Assembly (NCBI RefSeq): GCF_900454895.1
Contig: NZ_UGTA01000001.1
Span: forward strand, 434,001-498,000
Direction: 5' to 3'
From: Phocoenobacter uteri
Lineage (GTDB): Bacteria; Pseudomonadota; Gammaproteobacteria; Enterobacterales; Pasteurellaceae
DNA: 64,000 bases
The notes below the pieces were generated by a model, which did not search any database, was not told the DNA's origin, and saw only the letters and a program-made list of their open reading frames with translations. Shown one piece after another: positions 26,435 to 35,221 of the stretch (the stretch's first letter is position 1; each line of letters opens with the position of its first letter). The translations under genes were made by a program, and so were the position numbers.

Positions 26435-27301
26435 TTATTGGATTTTTGAAAGTAGTTTAGGATTTTTAACCAAATTTCTTACTCCGTGAGCGTGATCTTC
26501 GCCAAATACATTCCCTTTACACCATTGTCCAACTGTTTGAATATTTACTTTTGCCACTTTTGGACGCACACTCCACGAAACTTGGAATGGAGAGCCTTTT
26601 TCATTATATCCAGGCCCAGTGGTTGAACCATTATATTGCACTGGCTCACCTGTATTTGTTGGAATATTTAAGGCTTGTTGATAGCCATTTTTAATGCCAT
26701 ATTGAGATAATTTAGTAAAGTCGAGAGCTTTATCGTCATTGACGAGTACATAAACTTGCGTTTCAACACGCAATTGAGGATTCTTAATTGAATCGCTTAA
26801 ACAAGCACCTAATGTTTTTCCAGGTTTTACATCAGTACTAGAATAAACATAATGCACTTCAATTGTATCGCCAGAAGATAATGCACCATGTTTACTTGGG
26901 CAAATATTTTGTGAGACTGGTGCTAATTCTTTTTGTGAAAGTGTGCCACTGTATTTATAACCACTTTGGTAGCCTTTTCCATCGCCATTTCCTGCAAATA
27001 AAGAGAAATCTTTTGCTTTATGTTCTGCATTTTTATGAAAGTGTATATTACACAAATTCATTTGCGTGGATGCAGGTGCTTGTCCAAAAATAATGGTATT
27101 TTGCCCTTCTTTATTGTCTATATCTCTTGGAGACTGAGGGCCAACACCCTGATTTTTAGTATTGTTAGCCAACGCTTGACGTTGAGCACTAATAATATTA
27201 TCTGTCACTGTTTTATGTTTGTTATGGGCATCCTGATTGTGGGGGACACAAGCTGATAATAGAACAACGGCAGAGAGGGCGAAAGGGAGTGTTTGATTCA
27301 T
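26435..27301 (-). CDS. Delta-class carbonic anhydrase-like lipoprotein
   Basis: Carbonic anhydrases interconvert CO2 and bicarbonate. With the start at 27301 (MNQTLPFALS) the protein has 288 residues and a clear lipobox, LLSAC, with C18 as the lipidated cysteine; an upstream TTG at 27349 would bury this signal. The body has MNLCNIHFHKNAEHKAKDF (H87, H89, H94 as candidate zinc ligands) and ends with WCKGNVFGEDHAHGVRNLV, wording I recall from the delta-class family first found in diatoms and also annotated in marine bacteria. It should sit on the periplasmic side of a membrane or at the surface. It stands alone on the minus strand between groEL and leuS, behind a palindromic site. Confidence 0.75.
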   Translation of the reverse strand: MNQTLPFALSAVVLLSACVPHNQDAHNKHKTVTDNIISAQRQALANNTKNQGVGPQSPRDIDNKEGQNTIIFGQAPASTQMNLCNIHFHKNAEHKAKDFSLFAGNGDGKGYQSGYKYSGTLSQKELAPVSQNICPSKHGALSSGDTIEVHYVYSSTDVKPGKTLGACLSDSIKNPQLRVETQVYVLVNDDKALDFTKLSQYGIKNGYQQALNIPTNTGEPVQYNGSTTGPGYNEKGSPFQVSWSVRPKVAKVNIQTVGQWCKGNVFGEDHAHGVRNLVKNPKLLSKIQ

Positions 27302-27338
27302 AGCATTTACCTTGTATATTTTTATGTAACATAAAGTG

Positions 27339-27352
27339 AAGGTGTTCACCTT
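27339..27352. promoter_or_regulatory. Palindrome upstream of the carbonic anhydrase-like gene
   Basis: AAGGTGTTCACCTT is a perfect 6-bp inverted repeat with a two-base centre, 38 bp before the start codon at 27301. The overlapping pair GTGAA/TTCAC gives it a second, nested symmetry. An operator is plausible; no regulator was recognised. Confidence 0.4.
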
Positions 27353-27359
27353 ACTTTTC

Positions 27360-27386
27360 AGAGCATACCTTATTGCTCTATTTTTA
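27360..27386 (+). terminator. Hairpin with T tract in the leuS leader region
   Basis: AGAGCA/TGCTCT around eight bases is followed by ATTTTTAA on the plus strand. It could be a weak terminator or attenuator ahead of leuS. The remainder of the 339 bp gap shows no other clear element. Confidence 0.35.
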
Positions 27387-27640
27387 ACAAGTTTTCACAA
27401 AAATTGAGCAATTTCCTCGTTTAGAAACAGCCATATTAGATATAGATTGAGGTAATATTTTACTCTTATAATAGGGAAGAATAGTCCATTTAATAATCCA
27501 ATTATGGATAGTATTTTATATCTATCTAGATTTTGTATAAAAATCACTTGAAAGTGTCGGCTTTTTATTTAAAAAAAAGTAAATTTAAGCTATCCTATCG
27601 GGTAATTTTTTCTATTAAATTTAAAGGTCACAAAATCATT

Positions 27641-30229
27641 ATGCAACAACAATATAATCCAAAAGAAATTGAGAAGAGTGTTCAGCATTACTGGGCAGAA
27701 AATAAAGTATTTAAAGCAGTGAAAGACGCGTCAAGAGAGAAATATTATTGTCTTTCAATGTTCCCTTATCCATCTGGTCGTTTACATATGGGACACGTGC
27801 GTAACTATACGATTGGCGATGTAGTTTCTCGTTATCAACGTATGAATGGTAAAAACGTGTTACAGCCTATCGGTTGGGACGCATTTGGTTTACCAGCAGA
27901 AGGTGCGGCGATCAAAAATAAAACCGCCCCAGCAGCGTGGACTTACGATAATATCGAATATATGAAAAACCAACTGAAAATGTTAGGTTTTGGTTATGAT
28001 TGGGATCGTGAGATTGCAACTTGTCGTCCTGAATATTATAAATGGGAACAGTGGTTCTTCACAGAATTATACAAAAAAGGCTTAGTTTACAAAAAGACTT
28101 CAACGGTAAACTGGTGTCCGAATGATGAAACCGTACTTGCAAATGAGCAAGTTCACGAAGGTTGTTGTTGGCGTTGTGATAGCCCTGTGGAACAAAAAGA
28201 AATTCCACAATGGTTCATCAAAATTACTGATTATGCAGAGCAATTATTGGGCGGATTAGATAATCTTCCACAATGGCCAGATATGGTTAAAACAATGCAA
28301 CGCAACTGGATTGGTCGCAGTGAAGGGGTAGAAATTACCTTTGCGATTAAAGACAGTGAAGAGAAATTGCCTGTTTACACCACTCGCCCAGATACCTTCT
28401 TTGGTGTGAGCTATGTTGCGGTGGCAGCAGCACACCCATTAGTGCAACAAGCGGTCAAAAATAATCCAAAACTTGCAAGTTTTGTGAATGAAATCAAAAA
28501 TACCAAAGTGGCAGAAGCCGAACTTGCGACAATGGAGAAAAAAGGAATGGCAACAGGCTTGTTTGCTATCCACCCATTAACAGGCAAAGAAGTGCCAATT
28601 TGGGTCGCAAACTTTGTGTTAATGCACTACGGAACAGGGGCGGTAATGGCTGTGCCTGCACACGATCAACGTGATTTTGAATTTGCAAAAAAATACGATT
28701 TGCAAATTAACCAAGTAATTGCACCGCTTGATGATGCAACTGAAATTGATTTAAGCAAGGCTGCTTTTGTTGAACACGGTAAATTAGTGAACTCAGGCGA
28801 GTTTGATGGCTTAGATTTTGACGGTGCATTTAATGGCATTGCGGATAAATTAGAAAGTTTAGGTTGTGGTAAACGTCAAGTAAATTATCGCTTACGTGAT
28901 TGGGGTGTTTCTCGTCAACGTTATTGGGGTGCCCCAATTCCAATGGCGACTTTAGAAAATGGTGAAACGATTACCGTACCAATGGGTGATCTTCCTGTTG
29001 TTTTACCAGAAGACGTGGTAATGGACGGTGTGAAAAGTCCAATTAAAGCGGATCCTGAATGGGCAAAAACCACCATTAACGGACAGCCTGCAACGCGTGA
29101 AACTGATACGTTTGATACCTTTATGGAATCATCTTGGTACTACGCACGTTACACAACACCACAATGCAATACCGCAATGTTAGATGCTGATGAAGCAGAT
29201 TACTGGTTACCAGTGGATCAATATATCGGCGGAATTGAACACGCTACAATGCACTTATTATACTTCCGTTTCTTCCATAAATTATTGCGTGATGCAGGCT
29301 TTGTAACTAGTGATGAGCCAGCAGAAAAATTATTATGTCAAGGAATGGTGTTAGCAGACGCATTCTATTACACAGGCGATAATAACGAGCGTATTTGGGT
29401 ATCACCAACCGAAGTGACGATTGAGCGTGATGAAAAAGGTCGTATTACCAAAGCCGTTGATAAAGAAGGGCGTGAGTTGGTGCATACTGGTATGACCAAA
29501 ATGTCAAAATCAAAAAATAATGGTATTGATCCACAAGAAATGGTGGAAAAATACGGTGCGGATACGGTGCGTCTATTTATGATGTTCGCAGCACCTGCTG
29601 AAATGACATTAGAATGGCAAGAGTCTGGTGTAGAAGGTGCAAAACGTTTCTTAGGTCGTGTATGGAATTTAGTGTTTGATTATCAACAATCACCTGCAAC
29701 GGTTGCATTAGATCCTTCTGCGTTCAATGCGGATCAAAAAGCATTACGTCGTGAAGTGCATAAAACTATCGCCAAAGTGAGTGATGATATTGGTCGTCGT
29801 CAAACATTCAATACCGCTATCGCAGCAGTAATGGAGTTGATGAACAAATTAACCAAAGCACCACTTGAAAATGATCAAGACAAAGCGATTATGGGCGAAG
29901 CGTTAAGTGCGGTTGTGCGTATGCTTTATCCAATCACACCACATATCTGTTTTGAATTGTGGAAAGTGTTAGGCAATGAAACCAATATTGACAATGCCGA
30001 ATGGGTCACTTTTGATGAAGCTGCAATGGTTGAAGATGAAAAACTGATTGTGGTTCAAGTAAACGGTAAAGTGCGTGGTAAAGTAACCGTTGCCGCAGAC
30101 GCTGATGAAGAAACCGTTAAAGAGCTTGGCTTAAATGATGAAAATGTGAAACGTTTTACCGACGGAATGAACATTGTCAAAGTGATTTATGTGAAAGGTA
30201 AATTATTAAATGTGGTTGTAAAACCATAA
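27641..30229 (+). CDS. leuS: Leucyl-tRNA synthetase
   Basis: LeuRS charges tRNA-Leu. The start at 27641 (MQQQYNPKEIEKSVQ) matches the family; the in-frame extension from 27533 has no family match. The 862-residue class I enzyme has the HIGH-type motif YPSGRLHMGHVRNYTIGD (about 43-60), the editing domain with TTRPDTFFGVSYV (about 250) and the KMSKS loop in TGMTKMSKSKNNGIDP (about 618). It starts the conserved cluster leuS-lptE-holA. An exact uptake-signal core lies inside at 28447-28455. Confidence 0.98.
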   Translation: MQQQYNPKEIEKSVQHYWAENKVFKAVKDASREKYYCLSMFPYPSGRLHMGHVRNYTIGDVVSRYQRMNGKNVLQPIGWDAFGLPAEGAAIKNKTAPAAWTYDNIEYMKNQLKMLGFGYDWDREIATCRPEYYKWEQWFFTELYKKGLVYKKTSTVNWCPNDETVLANEQVHEGCCWRCDSPVEQKEIPQWFIKITDYAEQLLGGLDNLPQWPDMVKTMQRNWIGRSEGVEITFAIKDSEEKLPVYTTRPDTFFGVSYVAVAAAHPLVQQAVKNNPKLASFVNEIKNTKVAEAELATMEKKGMATGLFAIHPLTGKEVPIWVANFVLMHYGTGAVMAVPAHDQRDFEFAKKYDLQINQVIAPLDDATEIDLSKAAFVEHGKLVNSGEFDGLDFDGAFNGIADKLESLGCGKRQVNYRLRDWGVSRQRYWGAPIPMATLENGETITVPMGDLPVVLPEDVVMDGVKSPIKADPEWAKTTINGQPATRETDTFDTFMESSWYYARYTTPQCNTAMLDADEADYWLPVDQYIGGIEHATMHLLYFRFFHKLLRDAGFVTSDEPAEKLLCQGMVLADAFYYTGDNNERIWVSPTEVTIERDEKGRITKAVDKEGRELVHTGMTKMSKSKNNGIDPQEMVEKYGADTVRLFMMFAAPAEMTLEWQESGVEGAKRFLGRVWNLVFDYQQSPATVALDPSAFNADQKALRREVHKTIAKVSDDIGRRQTFNTAIAAVMELMNKLTKAPLENDQDKAIMGEALSAVVRMLYPITPHICFELWKVLGNETNIDNAEWVTFDEAAMVEDEKLIVVQVNGKVRGKVTVAADADEETVKELGLNDENVKRFTDGMNIVKVIYVKGKLLNVVVKP
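28447..28455 (+). repeat. DNA uptake signal core inside leuS
   Basis: An exact ACAAGCGGT followed by CA lies in the coding sequence. Confidence 0.8.
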
Positions 30230-30250
30230 AATAATTTTGTAAGTTGATGA

Positions 30251-30270
30251 CGGCAGGGCTTGCCCTGTCG
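30251..30270. repeat. Short palindromic repeat, copy 1 (between leuS and lptE)
   Basis: CGGCAGGGCTTGCCCTGTCG is a 9-bp stem with one G-T wobble and a TT loop. A nearly identical element with perfect symmetry lies between clpX and lpxK at 56765-56784. Both sit just after a stop codon inside an operon, in the manner of REP-type elements. Confidence 0.75.
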
Positions 30271-30300
30271 CTACATTATGGATTTAAAATAGGTAAGATT

Positions 30301-30801
30301 ATGTATAAAAAACTTTCGCTTATCGTTGTACTTTTTATGACAACAATGCTCACTGCTTGTGGCTGGCATTTTAAAAATGCTGAAATTTTGCCTAAAACAT
30401 TGCAAACACTAACCTTTGAAACGAGTGAGCCTTACAGTGATATGTCACGAACATTGCGTAATGAATTATTACTTAATAATATTACGTTGGTTCAAGATAA
30501 AAAAGATATTGCCGTGTTGCGTTTGAATAACACATCCAATTCATCACAAGTTGCGTCAGTATTTAAAAATGCACGTGGAGCGGAGAAAATTTTAAGTGTA
30601 AAAGTAACCGCAAGTTTAACATTACCAAATAAGAGCGGAAGTTATCCGATTGAAGTGGTGGTGCATCGCACTTTCTTTGATGACTCTCGTGCCGCATTAG
30701 CAAAATCATCAGAAAAAGAAATGATGGTAGCGGATATGTATCGCCAAGCTTCTCGCCGTATCATTATTAAAATGATTGCTTTACATAAAAGTATTAAATA
30801 A
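30301..30801 (+). CDS. lptE: LPS-assembly lipoprotein LptE
   Basis: LptE is the outer-membrane lipoprotein that plugs the LptD barrel and helps place lipopolysaccharide at the cell surface. With the start at 30301 (MYKKLSLIVVLF) it has 166 residues and the lipobox LTAC (C20), followed by GWHFKNAEILPKTLQTLTFE, typical of the family. The position between leuS and holA is conserved in gammaproteobacteria. An in-frame upstream start at 30244 would run through the palindromic repeat and is rejected. Confidence 0.93.
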   Translation: MYKKLSLIVVLFMTTMLTACGWHFKNAEILPKTLQTLTFETSEPYSDMSRTLRNELLLNNITLVQDKKDIAVLRLNNTSNSSQVASVFKNARGAEKILSVKVTASLTLPNKSGSYPIEVVVHRTFFDDSRAALAKSSEKEMMVADMYRQASRRIIIKMIALHKSIK

Positions 30802-30810
30802 GTTTAAATT

Positions 30811-31830
30811 ATGCAAAAAATTTATCCTGAAACAGTAAAAATAAGCTTGGAAAAAGGATTACAAAGTGCTTATTTTTTAGTAGGTAATGATTTGTTATTG
30901 GTTAATGAAACCAAAGATCTTATTGTGCAAACAGCACGGGATCAAGACTTTGATGAAAAAGTAGAAATCACGGTTGCCAATGATACCAATTGGGATAATT
31001 TATTTGAGCAAATACAATCAACAGGGTTATTTTTTAGCCGTCAAATTATTATTTTAAATCTACCAGAAAATATCAATATTGCTTATCAAAAGCAGTTACA
31101 ACAACTCGCTGAGTTTGTTCATTCTGATATTTTGCTGATTTTTCATCTACCAAAATTTAATAAAACCATTGAAAAACAAAAGTGGGTAAGTGTATTTAAT
31201 GGCATACAAATTAACTGTCAAACGCCAGATCAAAACAAGTTAGCAGGATGGATTTATCATCGTAGTCAGACGATGAATTTAGTGTTAGACAATGAGGCAA
31301 CACAGCTTTTATGTTACAGCTATGAAGGGAATTTATTGGCTTTGAAACAGGCTTTACAATTATTAGAATTGCGTTTTTCAGGCAAAACAATAGATGTAAA
31401 AAAAGTTAATCAGATTATTGAACAGTCTTCACAATTTACCCCTTTTCAATGGATAGACGCTTTGCTTGAAGGCAAAATAAAACGTGCGATTCGCATTTTA
31501 TCTTATCTTAAAAATGAAGATACTCAACCAGTTGTTTTATTAAGAATTATTCAAAAAGAATTATTTACTTTGATGGAATTGAGTTGTAATAATTTGCAAA
31601 ATTTCGATAAAAATAGACCGCTTATCCATCAAAATTTACGTGTAGAATTTGACCGCTTAAAAGTGTGGCAAAACAAGCGAGGCTTATACCAAAATATAAT
31701 GAACCGCTTGAATTATCAACAACTTTTCCAATTATGCCAAACCCTTGCTGAGCTTGAACGATTGGTTAAAAAAGAGTTTAGCGATGAAATTTGGTTTGAG
31801 TTGGAACGTTTTTGTCTTAAATTCAAATAA
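30811..31830 (+). CDS. holA: DNA polymerase III subunit delta
   Basis: HolA is the clamp-loader subunit that opens the beta clamp. The 339-residue protein has the N-terminal YFLVGNDLLLVNETKDLI, the beta-binding STGLFFSRQIIILNLPE (about 69-85) and the C-terminal helical domain. It starts 9 bp after lptE. Several uptake-signal-like sequences (GACCGCTTA, AACCGCTTG) cluster near its 3' end. Confidence 0.94.
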   Translation: MQKIYPETVKISLEKGLQSAYFLVGNDLLLVNETKDLIVQTARDQDFDEKVEITVANDTNWDNLFEQIQSTGLFFSRQIIILNLPENINIAYQKQLQQLAEFVHSDILLIFHLPKFNKTIEKQKWVSVFNGIQINCQTPDQNKLAGWIYHRSQTMNLVLDNEATQLLCYSYEGNLLALKQALQLLELRFSGKTIDVKKVNQIIEQSSQFTPFQWIDALLEGKIKRAIRILSYLKNEDTQPVVLLRIIQKELFTLMELSCNNLQNFDKNRPLIHQNLRVEFDRLKVWQNKRGLYQNIMNRLNYQQLFQLCQTLAELERLVKKEFSDEIWFELERFCLKFK

Positions 31831-31840
31831 GGAATAAAAA

Positions 31841-32698
31841 ATGAAAAAACTATTTTTAAGTAGCTTAATTATGTCAACATTATTACTGGTAGGGTGTAAT
31901 GATGATAAAGCAGAGCAAAAGATTCAGCAGTTAGAAGCTCAAGTTAAACAGTTAACGCAAGAGCAGATGGTAAAAGTAGAAGATAAAGTCGTTTTGTTTC
32001 AAAAGCAAGATGAAACATACCCTGTTGAGTTTTCTATTACAACATTAAAAACAAACAAAGAATGGCTGAATTCATTATTGGTTGAGCAATTATTAGTCAA
32101 GCAAATGGAGTCTAAACAAGAGCTGAAAATAGAAAATCCAAAAGCTGAATTGATTAAAATTATGGAACAAAAATACCAAAATGAAATGAATGAAGCGAAG
32201 GAACTGTTTGCGGATCAACCAAAAGAAAAAATTAGTGGGACGTATTTTAGTGCGGTCGATCACACAAATATGGATTATGTAGGGCAGAAAGAGAATATTG
32301 CAACTTTTACACAATCTTATTATAGCTACATCGGTGGTGCACATGGTATGTATCATACAAATTATATTAACGTAGATTTAAATAAACAGAAGATGTTAAC
32401 GTTGGATGATTTGTTTAGCCAAGAAAATCAAGCAAAATTAAAAGAGATGTTATGGCAACGCTATGAGCCACAGTATAATTCTGCTGATGGAAATATGGGC
32501 TTTTTCTTTAAGAGCAAACAGAAGCTTTATCTACCAGCTGATTTCTATTTTTCAGCGGTAGGGATCAATTTTGTTTATCCCGTGTATGAAATTGGTGCTT
32601 ATGCTGATGGGCAAAAAGAGTTAATGCTTTACTGGCAAGAGATTGAAGAGTTGATTAAACCAGAATATCGTTTTAGTAAGCCAGTGATCAGTGAATAA
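31841..32698 (+). CDS. Lipoprotein with DUF3298/RsiV-like domain
   Basis: This 285-residue protein has a lipoprotein signal (LLLVGC, C19), a short coiled coil (AEQKIQQLEAQVKQLTQ) and a C-terminal domain with YYSYIGGAHGMYHTNYINVDL, LTLDDLF and FVYPVYEIGAYADGQKEL, the pattern of DUF3298/RsiV-type domains. RsiV in Bacillus binds lysozyme, and some relatives are involved in cell-envelope functions; the role here is not known. It lies 10 bp after holA and may be co-transcribed with it. Confidence 0.75.
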   Translation: MKKLFLSSLIMSTLLLVGCNDDKAEQKIQQLEAQVKQLTQEQMVKVEDKVVLFQKQDETYPVEFSITTLKTNKEWLNSLLVEQLLVKQMESKQELKIENPKAELIKIMEQKYQNEMNEAKELFADQPKEKISGTYFSAVDHTNMDYVGQKENIATFTQSYYSYIGGAHGMYHTNYINVDLNKQKMLTLDDLFSQENQAKLKEMLWQRYEPQYNSADGNMGFFFKSKQKLYLPADFYFSAVGINFVYPVYEIGAYADGQKELMLYWQEIEELIKPEYRFSKPVISE

Positions 32699-32703
32699 AT
32701 TAT

Positions 32704-32735
32704 TTGGGGTGTAAATTAAACGCCCCAATTTTTAT
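32704..32735. terminator. Terminator between the RsiV-like gene and menC
   Basis: The stem TTGGGGTGT/ACGCCCCAA (one G-T pair) is followed by TTTTT on the plus strand. The genes on either side converge here. Confidence 0.8.
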
Positions 32736-32738
32736 CTT

Positions 32739-33725
32739 TTATCCCTTTATTTCCCATTTTCCAATCTGTTTTACATAATCACTTTTTAAACTTAATAATG
32801 GTAATTTAGAATTCTCAAAATGACGAACTAATTGATGTTGCATCAAATTTAAGGTATCTAATCCTGCTAATGTATTCGGCGTATGTTTTTGTGCAAAACA
32901 AACAAGTTGTGATAAAGCAAGGCTTGATTCAATACTTGAACTGATCACAACTTGTAATCCTTGTTTGTGGGCTTGTTCAATAAGTTTTTGGCATTTTTCA
33001 AGTGACCCAGTTAGGGTAGGCTTAATAATATAAGCGGTCATATTTTGGATGTTTTTTGCAAAAAAATTACTTTCTCGTAAACTTTCATCAAAAGCAATAG
33101 GGATCAAAAATTGTTGAGCAAAGATGCTTGATTGTTCGGGGGTTGCACAAGGTTCTTCAATAAAATCAAATTTTAAGCGGTCATTTTTTGTAAATCTTTT
33201 ACCAAATTCGACCGCTTGTTGCCAGTTCCACTGACGATTTGCGTCAAGACGTAATTTTAAATTTGGAATGTTATTAAAGAGATATTTTATTTTTTCGACC
33301 TCTTTTTCTAATGATTCTATTCCCACTTTAAACTTACCAATTTTTATTGGCATTTTTTCAAGCTCAGTTTTAAAAATAGCGAGATCACCTTTAAATAATG
33401 GGACGCTGGAAAGTTTTTTAGCTGATTGGAGCTCTCCTTTTAATTCAGCTAATGCACAGCTTAGTCCAAATGCAACGCTGGGATATAAGTTATCTAGTAA
33501 AATATCATCTAAATTGCAGGATTGATTTAATAGCTCTTTAATTTGTCTTTCTGATTGTTCAAGTGTTTCATCGCTAAAGAAGGGAAGGGGAGCGATTTCT
33601 CCATAGCCAACTATTCCATTATATTTAAGTTCAATAATGAGACCTTGACGATAATGGAGCTGATGTCCTCTTAGAATTAGGTTTGTTTGAATAGGTAACT
33701 GATAATGGTAAAGCGTTGATATCAT
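32739..33725 (-). CDS. menC: o-Succinylbenzoate synthase
   Basis: MenC, an enolase-superfamily enzyme, dehydrates SHCHC to o-succinylbenzoate in menaquinone synthesis. In the 328-residue protein the catalytic lysine pair is in GKFKVGIES (near 135), the metal ligands are in LRLDANRQW (near 161), DFIEEPC (near 190) and AFDESLRE (near 213), and the second lysine is in YIIKPTLTGS (near 235). No other men genes are near. Three uptake-signal copies lie inside the gene at about 33031, 33175 and 33211. Confidence 0.92.
   Translation of the reverse strand: MISTLYHYQLPIQTNLILRGHQLHYRQGLIIELKYNGIVGYGEIAPLPFFSDETLEQSERQIKELLNQSCNLDDILLDNLYPSVAFGLSCALAELKGELQSAKKLSSVPLFKGDLAIFKTELEKMPIKIGKFKVGIESLEKEVEKIKYLFNNIPNLKLRLDANRQWNWQQAVEFGKRFTKNDRLKFDFIEEPCATPEQSSIFAQQFLIPIAFDESLRESNFFAKNIQNMTAYIIKPTLTGSLEKCQKLIEQAHKQGLQVVISSSIESSLALSQLVCFAQKHTPNTLAGLDTLNLMQHQLVRHFENSKLPLLSLKSDYVKQIGKWEIKG
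33211..33219 (-). repeat. DNA uptake signal core inside menC
   Basis: An exact ACAAGCGGT on the minus strand; two further near-exact copies (AAGCGGTCA) lie within 190 bp. Confidence 0.8.
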
Positions 33726-33830
33726 TGTATTATCTTATTTTTTATCAAGTTTTAGATATGAGAATGGTAATGTAACAAATTTTGATGTTTTATCCTATAA
33801 AAATTTGTTTGATATAGTATGAATCGAAAT

Positions 33831-33865
33831 AAAAACGCCCTTTTCTTTTAAATAGAAAAGGGCGT
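33831..33865 (-). terminator. Terminator after the fbpA-type gene
   Basis: An 11-bp perfect stem ACGCCCTTTTC/GAAAAGGGCGT is followed by T residues on the minus strand. Confidence 0.85.
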
Positions 33866-33882
33866 GTTATTAGAGATGAAAA

Positions 33883-34905
33883 TTATTTTTCAATATCAAA
33901 TTGTACTTCATCAACAAGTTGTAATGCTTGTTTGTAATGTTCAGCAATTTTTTCTAATTGTAATTGATCTGGTGTAAACTCTCCCCAGCTTGCTACAAGT
34001 TCAGAACGTTCAACACCGTTTTTAACTGGGAATTCGTGGTTTAATTCAGCATAAAGTTTTTGTGCTTTATCGCCAGTTAAGTATTCCATCAACTTAATTG
34101 CATTTTCTTTATTTGGTGCATATTTAGAAAGTGCCATACCACTGATGTTTAAGTGAGCACCATTTTTACCTTTAGGGAAGTTGATAATTGCTTTTTCTGC
34201 TAATGGTTTTTGCTCTGGATCAGTTAGCATTTTACCAAAGTAATAGCTATTCGCTAATGCGTAATCACATTCGCCTGATGCAATACCTTTAATTTGAGCA
34301 CGGTCATTACCTTGTGGTTTACGAGCTAAATTTGCTTTCAACCCTTTTAAGAAATCACGAGTTTGATCTACACCATAATGCTCAATTAAAGAAGCGAATA
34401 ATGATACATTGTATGGGTGTTTACCTGAACGGATACAAATTTTACCTTTGTATTCTGGTTTTGCTAAATCAATATAATCAAAGTCAGCTGGTAATTTTCC
34501 TACACGATCTTTTGAGGTGTAAACCGCTCTTGAACGCGTTGTTAATGCAAACCAGTCTCCATCAGAATCACGGAATTGCATTGGGATATTTTGTTCTAAT
34601 ACATCAGATTTTACTTTTTGAGTAAAATTAGAATCAACTAATTCCATTACACGAGAAATATCTACGGTTAATAGCACATCAGCAGGGCTTAATTCTCCTT
34701 CTTCTTGAATACGTTTAATTAAACCTTTATCAGCAAAAAGGACATTGACTTTAATGCCTGTATCTTTTTCAAACTGTTCTAACATTGGGTTAATTAAATG
34801 AGGTTGACGATAAGAATAAACGTTAACTTCATTTTTAGCAAAAGCGGTTGTTGATAGAACAAGAGGAAGTGTTAAAGCACAAGTTGATAAAATTTTTTTC
34901 ATCAT
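33883..34905 (-). CDS. fbpA: Periplasmic ferric iron-binding protein (FbpA/AfuA family)
   Basis: This is a periplasmic Fe3+ carrier for an ABC importer. The 340-residue protein has a signal peptide ending near TAFA-KN (about 23) and the mature start EVNVYSYRQPHLINPMLEQFE. The tandem tyrosines of ANSYYFGKM are the expected iron ligands. GKICIRSGKHPYNVSL and NISGMALSKYAPN are typical of Fe3+-binding members. FbpA is normally encoded with the permease fbpB and ATPase fbpC; neither is adjacent here, and a terminator follows directly. A Fur-like site lies about 145 bp upstream. Gene symbol by family only. Confidence 0.88.
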   Translation of the reverse strand: MMKKILSTCALTLPLVLSTTAFAKNEVNVYSYRQPHLINPMLEQFEKDTGIKVNVLFADKGLIKRIQEEGELSPADVLLTVDISRVMELVDSNFTQKVKSDVLEQNIPMQFRDSDGDWFALTTRSRAVYTSKDRVGKLPADFDYIDLAKPEYKGKICIRSGKHPYNVSLFASLIEHYGVDQTRDFLKGLKANLARKPQGNDRAQIKGIASGECDYALANSYYFGKMLTDPEQKPLAEKAIINFPKGKNGAHLNISGMALSKYAPNKENAIKLMEYLTGDKAQKLYAELNHEFPVKNGVERSELVASWGEFTPDQLQLEKIAEHYKQALQLVDEVQFDIEK

Positions 34906-35050
34906 ATTTTCCTTAAATTTGAGAGTGAAAAAATAAACAATCCATAGAGAAATGGATAGGTAGCTAATAGTAATTTAGGAAAACAAAGATGTCAATAAGA
35001 ATTGTTATCAATAAGAAGCGGGATAATTGGTCTAATGTGTTTACTCTTTA

Positions 35051-35066
35051 ATGATAATTCTCATTG
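35051..35066. promoter_or_regulatory. Fur-like site upstream of fbpA
   Basis: ATGATAATTCTCATTG resembles Fur repeats (on the minus strand, AATGAGAATTATCAT). It lies in the 316 bp gap upstream of the iron-binding protein gene, which also holds a second A/T-rich candidate, TTGTTATCAATAA, near 35003. The rest of the gap near 35160-35203 is the lepA terminator. Confidence 0.6.
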
Positions 35067-35162
35067 AGGTGTTTTAAAATAGCCTATTGTTTATATAAAA
35101 CTTTGGGGGATTATTTTGCTTTTTTATTGGCTTTATTTAAATACGAAATTGATATTAAACTA

Positions 35163-35201
35163 AAAGGGCTGATATCCGTGAAATACGGTAATCAGCCCTT
35201 T
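35163..35201 (-). terminator. Hairpin after lepA
   Basis: An 11-bp perfect stem AAAGGGCTGAT/ATCAGCCCTTT has an inner CCGT/ACGG pair. The minus-strand tail after it is only moderately T-rich. Confidence 0.7.
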
Positions 35202-35221
35202 ATAAATAATCTAATGTGAAA

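Noticed and set aside
27533..27640. A longer LeuS with 36 extra residues
   Set aside because: The added sequence is basic, unlike any LeuS N-terminus, and the ATG at 27641 gives the conserved start.
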